Origin: Mediterraneibacter glycyrrhizinilyticus | GTDB lineage: Bacteria > Bacillota > Clostridia > Lachnospirales > Lachnospiraceae | Direction: 5' to 3' | Assembly: GCF_015560805.1 (NCBI RefSeq) | Contig: NZ_JADMSO010000002.1 | Coordinates: 62,001-126,000, forward strand | DNA: 64,000 nt | Shown here: positions 57,603 to 64,000 of the stretch, one piece after another | How the letters are laid out: each line of letters starts with the position of its first letter | Numbering within the stretch: the stretch's first letter is position 1 | Translations under genes and position numbers: made by a program | Notes under the pieces: model-generated | Told to the model about the DNA's origin: nothing | Databases searched by the model: none | Seen by the model: only the letters and a program-made list of their open reading frames with translations

Positions 57603-58895
57603 ATGGAGAAGAATCTTGAATTGCAGGAGATGACCGTTGAGGAAATGAAAACGTTCATCAAATTGGGAAAGAAAAAAGAAGAAATGTTTCAGGCATTGCA
57701 GAAAGGGAACGGGATGAAAGGAATTTTAAATGTGGCATATGAATTGCTCGAAAATCCGATCACCGTTTGCGATACAAGTTTTTCGATTATTGAAAATTAT
57801 CCGCTTCACTCAAATGACAAGGATTTTGAGATCAGAAACGGTAAGCAGTATATGAAAACGGAAGCGGTGCAGTCTATGCATCGGGAACGTCTTGTTGAAC
57901 GGATTTTCTCGGAGACAGCGCCGTTTACATTTTACAGGGATGCATTGGGGGTAAATATGATGTACTGCAGGATTTCGATCAAAAGAAGTGTGGTAGGTTA
58001 TATTTGTGTGCTGGCAAGGAAGCGTTCGTTTGAAACGACCGATTTTGAGATCGTGCGCACACTTTCCCAGATGCTGTCGGTAGAAATGCAGAAAAATAGT
58101 TTTTTTACAGAGCGAACAGGGTTCAAATACGAATATTTTCTTACAGATTTATTGGATGGAAATATGGTTGGGAAAGAGTTTATCGAACAACGGATCCGGC
58201 AGTTGGGGCGAAAACCGATGCGTCACTATTGGATCATGACAGGTATGTTTGAAAAAGAACAGGACATCTATATGAATCAGCGGTATTATATAGAACAAAT
58301 GGTGACGATCATCAAAAACAGCATTGCACTGTTTTATAAAGGACATATCGTTCTGCTGACATCAGCAGAGGCGAGGATTCCGTTTGATGTTGCGGAGGAG
58401 GTAAAAATAAAAGATTTTTTAACTTTAAATCGTATGAAATTGGCAATCAGTCATCAATTTGATAATCCGTCAGATGCACAGCTGTATTATCAGCAAACGA
58501 TAAGACTTTTATCTGTCTGCGGATCATTGGAGACTTCGGCATGCGTCCTGCGTTATGGAGAATATATGATAGAAAGTTTGATCGATCCTAAAATGAAAAA
58601 GATACAGAGGAAAGCGGCGATCCATCCGGATATCAAATATTTGATAGCATACGACCGGGAAAACAGGACAGAATATTTTCACACATTGCGCGTGTATATT
58701 TCCTGCGGAAGAAATGCGTTGAGAAGTGCGGAAACGCTCCATATCCACAAAAGCACATTTTTTTATCGGATGAATAAAATTGCGGAATTACTTGGAGGAC
58801 CGATCGAAGAACGGTTATTTCAGTACGAAATATCTCTGCGGCTTTTGAAATTGTCGGGAGATAAAAGTGGGAACAGTAATACGACAGGCAAATAA
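57603..58895 (+). CDS. PucR/CdaR-family transcriptional regulator
   Basis: Protein of 430 residues. The middle part looks like a GAF-like sensor (NPITVCDTSFSIIENYP, SVVGYICVLARKRSFE). The C terminus carries the PucR-type helix-turn-helix (about 365-415), HTLRVYISCGRNALRSAETLHIHKSTFFYRMNKIAELLG. Such proteins usually activate catabolic genes next to them in response to a substrate. Here the divergent flavin oxidoreductase is the likely target. AAAGGAAAG precedes the ATG. Confidence 0.85.
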   Translation: MEKNLELQEMTVEEMKTFIKLGKKKEEMFQALQKGNGMKGILNVAYELLENPITVCDTSFSIIENYPLHSNDKDFEIRNGKQYMKTEAVQSMHRERLVERIFSETAPFTFYRDALGVNMMYCRISIKRSVVGYICVLARKRSFETTDFEIVRTLSQMLSVEMQKNSFFTERTGFKYEYFLTDLLDGNMVGKEFIEQRIRQLGRKPMRHYWIMTGMFEKEQDIYMNQRYYIEQMVTIIKNSIALFYKGHIVLLTSAEARIPFDVAEEVKIKDFLTLNRMKLAISHQFDNPSDAQLYYQQTIRLLSVCGSLETSACVLRYGEYMIESLIDPKMKKIQRKAAIHPDIKYLIAYDRENRTEYFHTLRVYISCGRNALRSAETLHIHKSTFFYRMNKIAELLGGPIEERLFQYEISLRLLKLSGDKSGNSNTTGK

Positions 58896-58915
58896 AACAG
58901 AAGCAGAACTAAAAA

Positions 58916-58957
58916 ACGGGTACATCGTGCTGTTATCAAAAAAGACGGTGTACCCGT
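58916..58957. terminator. Hairpin between convergent regulator and DUF1846 genes
   Basis: ACGGGTACA pairs with TGTACCCGT, extended inward by CGT/ACG, with A- and T-rich flanks on both sides. It probably serves both convergent genes. Confidence 0.75.
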
Positions 58958-58968
58958 ATAAAATTGCA

Positions 58969-60447
58969 TTAATAATATCCGTGTCCGCTTTCGTAGACAG
59001 ATTCGCATGTCAGCTGCACGCCAAGCTTCTGGAATGTCTTGATATCCACGTCAGAAAGCATCACAGAAGTATGTGCCTGACAGCCATGCAGTTTAGGAAG
59101 CTGTTCGAGAGCAAGTCTGGCGTCTTCATTTGCCGCGGCGCTTGTGGAGAGTGCGATCAGCACTTCGTCCGTATGCAGTCTCGGGTTGCGGCTCTTCAGA
59201 TAATCTACTTTCAGCTTCTGGATCGGTTCGATCGCCTCAGGGGAGATGATGTGCAGTTCATGTCCCAGACCGGCAAGTTCTTTTAATACGTTCAGAAGAA
59301 GTGCTGCGGAAGCACCGAGCAGATTGGAAGTCTTTCCGGTGATAATGCGTCCGTCCGGAAGTTCCAGAGCAGCAGCAGGGGACTGGGTTTCCTGTGCTCT
59401 GTTCAGAGCAGCGGCAACTACTTTGCGGTCCTGGATCGTAACGCCGGCCTGATTCATCAAAAGCTCGATCTTCTGAGCAGGTTCTTCCGAGCATGTCCCT
59501 TTTAAAAGATCGTTCAGGGCAGCGTAGTAACGGCGGATGATCTCCTGACCGGAAGCTTCGCGGCAAGCTTCATCGTCGCAGATGCAGTTGCCGGCCATAT
59601 TGACGCCCATGTCTGTCGGAGATTTGTATGGGCTTTTTCCGTAAATCTTTTCAAAAATCGTGTTCAGAACAGGAAATACTTCTACGTCACGGTTGTAGTT
59701 GACGGTCGTCTCACCGTAGGCTTCCAGATGGAACGGGTCGATCATGTTGACGTCGTTCAGATCTGCGGTTGCCGCCTCATATGCGAGGTTGACAGGATGC
59801 TTCAGCGGCAGATTCCAGATCGGAAATGTCTCGAATTTGGCATATCCTGCATGGATTCCGCGTTTATGTTCATGATATAACTGAGAGAGACAGGTTGCCA
59901 TTTTTCCGCTTCCCGGTCCGGGTGCGGTTACGATAACGAGCGGACGGGTTGTCTCGATATATTCATTCTTTCCGTAACCCTCGTCGCTGACGATCAGTGG
60001 GATATTGGACGGATACCCTGCGATATTGTAATGAATATATACTTTGATCCCCAGATTTTCCAGCCGGTTTTTGAAAAGGAGAGCGCTTTCCTGACCGGAA
60101 TACTGCGTGATGACAACACTGCCGACATAGAGACCGTTCTGACGGAAAGAGTCCATCAGACGGAGTACATCCGTATCGTAAGTGATACCAAGATCTCCGC
60201 GGACTTTATTCTTTTCGATGTCCTTGGCGCTGATGACAATGATGATCTCTGCCTGGTCGCTCAAATGCATCAGCATGCGAAGTTTACTGTCCGGTTCGAA
60301 CCCCGGAAGAACCCGGGATGCATGATAGTCGTCAAAAAGCTTTCCGCCAAATTCCAGATAGAGTTTGTGATCAAACTGTTCGATCCTCTGTCGGATGTGT
60401 TCAGACTGCATTCGCAAATACTTTTCGTTATCAAAACCTGTTCTCAT
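58969..60447 (-). CDS. DUF1846 domain-containing protein
   Basis: Protein of 492 residues, start MRTGFDNEKYLRMQSEHIRQ, typical of DUF1846, a family widespread in Firmicutes with solved structures but no settled function. It has a phosphate-loop-like TAPGPGSGKMATCLSQL in the first half, RPLVIVT before it, and ISAKDIEKNKVRGDLGITYD, all highly conserved in the family. It stands alone and is divergent from ftsH across a 186 bp AT-rich gap. The assignment to the family is strong; its role is unknown. Confidence 0.9.
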   Translation of the reverse strand: MRTGFDNEKYLRMQSEHIRQRIEQFDHKLYLEFGGKLFDDYHASRVLPGFEPDSKLRMLMHLSDQAEIIIVISAKDIEKNKVRGDLGITYDTDVLRLMDSFRQNGLYVGSVVITQYSGQESALLFKNRLENLGIKVYIHYNIAGYPSNIPLIVSDEGYGKNEYIETTRPLVIVTAPGPGSGKMATCLSQLYHEHKRGIHAGYAKFETFPIWNLPLKHPVNLAYEAATADLNDVNMIDPFHLEAYGETTVNYNRDVEVFPVLNTIFEKIYGKSPYKSPTDMGVNMAGNCICDDEACREASGQEIIRRYYAALNDLLKGTCSEEPAQKIELLMNQAGVTIQDRKVVAAALNRAQETQSPAAALELPDGRIITGKTSNLLGASAALLLNVLKELAGLGHELHIISPEAIEPIQKLKVDYLKSRNPRLHTDEVLIALSTSAAANEDARLALEQLPKLHGCQAHTSVMLSDVDIKTFQKLGVQLTCESVYESGHGYY

Positions 60448-60633
60448 AAAATACTATCTCCATTCGATGTCATGATTCGTTATAATTTTCAGATACGCAT
60501 ATCAGTATACTACAAAATGATTTCATTTTACAAGAATTTCATTCATTCAGTTTACAATATTTTCATAATCTTCTTGTTGATTTCTATCTGGTGCATATTT
60601 ATAATAAGATTAGTTGAGTTTAGGAGGAGCATA

Positions 60634-62850
60634 ATGGACAATAAAAATAATAATCGTAAGGGTCCCGGCGGCAACCGGCAGGGATGGGGGATTATCATGT
60701 TTACCACCTTGCTGGCTGTTTTTGTTGTTATGGGGCTGTATTCGCTGATGCAGGATAAGAATCCGGAAGAGATCAGCTATGATAAATTTATCGAGATGGT
60801 CGATAAAGGCGAGGTAGACACGGTTGCGTTGGATGCAACCAAGATTTACATTACATTGACAGACGAGGCGAGAAAAAAAGAACTGGGTAAGGACGAGGAG
60901 AACGGTGCGCTTGCCACAAACAACCTGATCAGCCAGATGGAGGAACTCGTCAGTCAGCAGGAAGACGGAGAAGAAGAGGACGTCGAAAAGATGCCGGATT
61001 ATTTTGCCGGACGTGTAGACGACGAGACGCTGCCGCAGAGACTTCTGGATGCGAAAGTGAAATTCAGTCAGGAGATTCCGGATACGGCGTCGTCCCTGAT
61101 CTTTGAATTGCTTGTGACGCTCGTCTTCCCGCTTCTGATGTTCGGCATCCTGATCAATTTCGTGATGCGTCGGATGTCAAAAGGAAGCGGCATGATGGGC
61201 ATTGGAAAGAGCAATGCAAAAGTATATGTAGAGAAAGAGACCGGGGTGACATTCCAGGATGTTGCCGGTCAGGATGAAGCAAAAGAGTCGCTTCAGGAAG
61301 TCGTGGATTTTCTTCATAATCCGGGCAAATATACCGGGATCGGAGCAAAGCTTCCGAAAGGAGCGCTGCTTGTGGGACCTCCGGGAACCGGAAAGACACT
61401 TCTTGCAAAAGCGGTGGCAGGAGAAGCGAAAGTGCCGTTCTTCTCATTGTCGGGTTCCGCATTTGTGGAGATGTATGTCGGTGTCGGAGCGTCCCGTGTG
61501 CGTGACCTGTTCAAACAGGCACAGCAGATGGCGCCGTGTATCGTATTTATCGATGAGATCGATGCGATCGGAAAAAGCCGTGATACCGCAATGGGCGGCG
61601 GCAATGATGAACGCGAACAGACATTGAACCAGCTTCTGGCCGAGATGGATGGATTTGACACGAACAAAGGACTGCTTTTGCTGGCGGCAACAAACCGTCC
61701 GGAGGTACTGGATCCAGCGCTTCTTCGTCCGGGACGTTTTGACCGGAGGATCATCGTGGACAAACCGGACCTGAAAGGACGTATCGATACGCTGAAAGTA
61801 CATTCCAAAGATGTAAAGATGGATGAGACAGTCGATCTGGAAGCGATCGCGCTTGCAACGTCCGGCGCTGTCGGATCGGATCTTGCAAATATGATCAATG
61901 AAGCTGCGATCAATGCTGTGAAGAACGGACGGCAGGTGGTCAGCCAGAAAGACTTGTTTGAAGCTGTCGAAGTCGTTCTTGTCGGAAAAGAGAAGAAAGA
62001 TCGTATCATGAGTGAGGAGGAACGCAGGATCGTTTCTTATCATGAGGTTGGACATGCGCTTGTCAGTGCGCTTCAGAAAGACGCGGAGCCGGTACAGAAG
62101 ATCACGATCGTGCCGAGGACGATGGGAGCCCTTGGTTATGTCATGCAGACTCCAGAAGAGGAAAAATATCTGAACACAAAGAAAGAACTGGAAGCAATGC
62201 TTGTCGGTGCGCTTGCCGGCAGAGCGGCGGAAGAGATCGTCTTCGATACTGTGACGACCGGAGCGTCTAATGATATTGAACAGGCGACGAAGATTGCCCG
62301 TGCAATGATCACACAATATGGTATGTCGGAGAAATTCGGTCTGATCGGATTGGAGTCTGTACAGCACAGGTATCTGGACGGACGTGCTGTGATGAACTGC
62401 GGAGATGCAACAGCGGCAGAGATCGATTCCGAAGTGATGAAGATGCTGAAAGATGCTTATGAAGAGGCAAAACGGCTCTTGCGGGAGAATCGGGAAGCAT
62501 TGGATAAGATTTCCGCGTTCCTGATCGAAAAAGAGACGATCACCGGAAAAGAATTTATGAAGATCCTGCGGGAAGTCCAAGGTGTGGAAGAACCGGAAGA
62601 GCAGGACGGAAAAACAGTGAAAAAAGAGATGCGGATTGCGATGAAGCCGGTGGAGGGACAGGAAGTTCAGGATACAGTGAACGAAGAAAAAGAAGCAGTA
62701 TCAGACATGGAAATCACTCCATCCGAGACAGACGCAGATATGAATTTATCCGCTCCTGCAGCAGAAGAAGATACAAAAGTGCCGACTTCCGAGGAAAAGA
62801 TTGAGGAAGTGAAAGAGGAAGAAGCACAGGATGCGGCAGAGGACAAATAA
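60634..62850 (+). CDS. ftsH: ATP-dependent zinc metalloprotease FtsH
   Basis: Membrane-bound hexameric AAA+ protease that degrades misfolded and regulatory membrane proteins. It is 738 residues long. Two helices (about 20-40 and 151-173) bracket an extracytoplasmic domain. The AAA domain has Walker A GPPGTGKT, Walker [11 protein letters not shown] and the SRH region [20 protein letters not shown]. The protease has zinc motif HEVGH (470-474). The C-terminal 110 residues form an acidic, low-complexity tail longer than usual. AGGAGGAG lies before ATG 60634; the frame open to 60031 is antisense to DUF1846 and not used. Confidence 0.97.
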   Translation: MDNKNNNRKGPGGNRQGWGIIMFTTLLAVFVVMGLYSLMQDKNPEEISYDKFIEMVDKGEVDTVALDATKIYITLTDEARKKELGKDEENGALATNNLISQMEELVSQQEDGEEEDVEKMPDYFAGRVDDETLPQRLLDAKVKFSQEIPDTASSLIFELLVTLVFPLLMFGILINFVMRRMSKGSGMMGIGKSNAKVYVEKETGVTFQDVAGQDEAKESLQEVVDFLHNPGKYTGIGAKLPKGALLVGPPGTGKTLLAKAVAGEAKVPFFSLSGSAFVEMYVGVGASRVRDLFKQAQQMAPCIVFIDEIDAIGKSRDTAMGGGNDEREQTLNQLLAEMDGFDTNKGLLLLAATNRPEVLDPALLRPGRFDRRIIVDKPDLKGRIDTLKVHSKDVKMDETVDLEAIALATSGAVGSDLANMINEAAINAVKNGRQVVSQKDLFEAVEVVLVGKEKKDRIMSEEERRIVSYHEVGHALVSALQKDAEPVQKITIVPRTMGALGYVMQTPEEEKYLNTKKELEAMLVGALAGRAAEEIVFDTVTTGASNDIEQATKIARAMITQYGMSEKFGLIGLESVQHRYLDGRAVMNCGDATAAEIDSEVMKMLKDAYEEAKRLLRENREALDKISAFLIEKETITGKEFMKILREVQGVEEPEEQDGKTVKKEMRIAMKPVEGQEVQDTVNEEKEAVSDMEITPSETDADMNLSAPAAEEDTKVPTSEEKIEEVKEEEAQDAAEDK

Positions 62851-62859
62851 TCAGACATG

Positions 62860-62899
62860 ATCGGGCAGATACAGGGCGAACATCCTGTTCCTGCCCGAT
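62860..62899 (+). terminator. Rho-independent terminator after ftsH
   Basis: ATCGGGCAG pairs with CTGCCCGAT, with an inner CAGG/CCTG stem, and TGTTCT follows. It lies nine bases after the ftsH stop. Confidence 0.8.
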
Positions 62900-62963
62900 T
62901 GTTCTATTGAAGAATGATAGAAAGAACGATGTGTATTTTGAAGAAGCATCATGAGGAAAAGAG

Positions 62964-64000
62964 ATGGATCAGTATCAGTTTGATATTCAGGAGGAATTGA
63001 AAAAATTGCCCGGAAAACCAGGGGTTTATATCATGCATGACGAAAAGGACGAGATTATTTATGTGGGAAAGGCGATCAGTCTGAAAAACCGGGTCCGGCA
63101 ATATTTTCAGAGCAGCAGGAATAAAGGGGTGAAGATCGAACAGATGGTGACACACATTCGCCGCTTTGAGTATATTGTGACCGATTCCGAACTGGAAGCG
63201 CTCGTGTTGGAATGTAATCTGATTAAGGAACATCATCCGAAATATAATACGATGTTGATGGATGATAAAACTTATCCGTTTATTAAAGTGACTGTCGGAG
63301 AAGATTACCCGAGGATCATGCTGGCAAGACGGATCCAGAAAGATAAAGCGAAATATTTCGGACCGTATACAAGCAGCGGCGCGGTGCGGGACACGATCGA
63401 TCTGCTCCATAAACTTTACCATATCCGCACATGTAATCGAAATCTTCCGCGGGATATCGGAAAAGAACGCCCATGTCTGAATTATCATATCAAACAGTGT
63501 GAAGCGCCGTGTCAGGGCTATATTTCTGCGGAGGACTATCAGAGATCCGTAGCGGAAGCCGTGAGGTTTTTGAGCGGTAAGTTTGATGGGATCTTGCATG
63601 AGTTGGAAGAAAAGATGCAGGCTGCTTCAGAGGCATTGGAATTTGAAAAGGCGATCGAGTATCGGGAATTGTGGAACAGTGTGAAAAAAATCGCGCAGAA
63701 ACAGAAGATCACGGACAGTCATGGCGAGGATCGAGATGTTCTTGCGGCTGCAACTGCGGACGAAGATGCAGTTGTGCAGGTCTTTTTTATACGCGGCGGA
63801 CGCTTGATCGGACGGGATCATTTTTATCTCCGGATCACGAAAGGCGAGTCGGTCGGCAGCATTTTGGACAGTTTTATCAAGCAGTATTATGCGGGAACAC
63901 CGTTTATCCCGGGAGAATTGATGGTGCAGGAAGAACTGGAAGATACCGCTTTGATCGAAGAGTGGCTTTCAGCAAAACGAAACGGAAAGGTCAGCGTCCG
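62964..64000 (+). CDS. uvrC: Excinuclease ABC subunit C, N-terminal part (runs off window)
   Basis: Nucleotide-excision repair endonuclease that cuts on both sides of a UvrB-bound lesion. About 345 residues are visible of roughly 610. The GIY-YIG nuclease domain is at the N terminus ([20 protein letters not shown] and [14 protein letters not shown]). The cysteine-rich region [17 protein letters not shown] and the UVR helix pair ([14 protein letters not shown]) follow. ATG 62964 follows GAGGAAAAG; an ATG at 62951 is in another frame. The C-terminal RNase H-like and HhH domains lie outside the window. Confidence 0.96.
   Translation, partial: MDQYQFDIQEELKKLPGKPGVYIMHDEKDEIIYVGKAISLKNRVRQYFQSSRNKGVKIEQMVTHIRRFEYIVTDSELEALVLECNLIKEHHPKYNTMLMDDKTYPFIKVTVGEDYPRIMLARRIQKDKAKYFGPYTSSGAVRDTIDLLHKLYHIRTCNRNLPRDIGKERPCLNYHIKQCEAPCQGYISAEDYQRSVAEAVRFLSGKFDGILHELEEKMQAASEALEFEKAIEYRELWNSVKKIAQKQKITDSHGEDRDVLAAATADEDAVVQVFFIRGGRLIGRDHFYLRITKGESVGSILDSFIKQYYAGTPFIPGELMVQEELEDTALIEEWLSAKRNGKVSV

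Noticed and set aside
60031-60633. Upstream extension of the ftsH frame
   Set aside because: It is antisense to DUF1846; the real start at 60634 has AGGAGGAG and begins with a typical FtsH N terminus.
61444-62580. 378-codon open frame antisense to ftsH
   Set aside because: It is a shadow of the coding strand; no ribosome site or recognisable motif.

Overview
The window looks like a chromosomal segment of a gut Clostridia member, most likely family Lachnospiraceae. The evidence is moderate GC, Shine-Dalgarno sites of the GGAGG type before nearly every gene, and housekeeping genes typical of that group: a pyruvate phosphate dikinase, DUF1846, FtsH and UvrC. It also carries BceRSAB and LanFEG-RK peptide-resistance modules. 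The species cannot be named from sequence alone. No rRNA, tRNA or CRISPR array is visible.

Layout. (1) 1-7143: the 3' end of ppdK, then a BceRSAB-like two-component and ABC transporter module. (2) 7135-9779: a DUF6512 membrane protein, a TetR regulator and a divergent OFA-type MFS carrier. (3) 9858-14158, minus strand: a LanFEG transporter with LanRK-type regulator and kinase, arranged like the CprABC-CprRK system of C. difficile. (4) 14371-17553: a GH3 glycosidase, a small unknown protein and an XRE regulator. (5) 17580-19838: a patchwork island holding a duplicated operon leader fused to a glycosyltransferase scrap, an unassigned structured element, an Abi_2 (AbiD/F-type) HEPN protein flanked on both sides by the same small RNA fold, and a decayed DUF234-type ATPase. 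(6) 19839-46942: a long co-directional surface-glycan operon behind a promoter with a run of nine G. (7) 47040-48580: a small unknown protein, an Rpn/PD-(D/E)XK nuclease and hairpins. (8) 48581-64000: lipid kinase dgkA, a phasin-like protein with an AarF kinase, a BMP/ParB-like cytoplasmic protein, a phosphoesterase, an aldo/keto reductase, a PAP2 phosphatase, an old-yellow-enzyme reductase divergent from a PucR-type regulator, DUF1846, ftsH and the start of uvrC.

How the glycan operon probably works. Glf makes UDP-galactofuranose and three GlfT2-like transferases polymerise it. GT4 and GT2 enzymes start or decorate the chain. An ABC-2 permease with an unusual ATPase exports it, and an LCP protein attaches it to the wall. 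The ATPase is fused to a signal peptide, a cohesin-like outer domain and a membrane helix. Pyruvyl-transferase, FrhB, ferredoxin, acyltransferase and SDR modules would add substituents. These are packed into two giant fusions of 924 and 1863 residues that share ILEI, pyruvyl-transferase and FrhB modules in opposite order. All functions here are inferred from motifs.

The strongest candidates for new biology are the 1863-residue fusion, the cohesin-like/TM/ATPase exporter subunit, the twin RNA folds around the HEPN gene, and the G9 tract in the glycan promoter.
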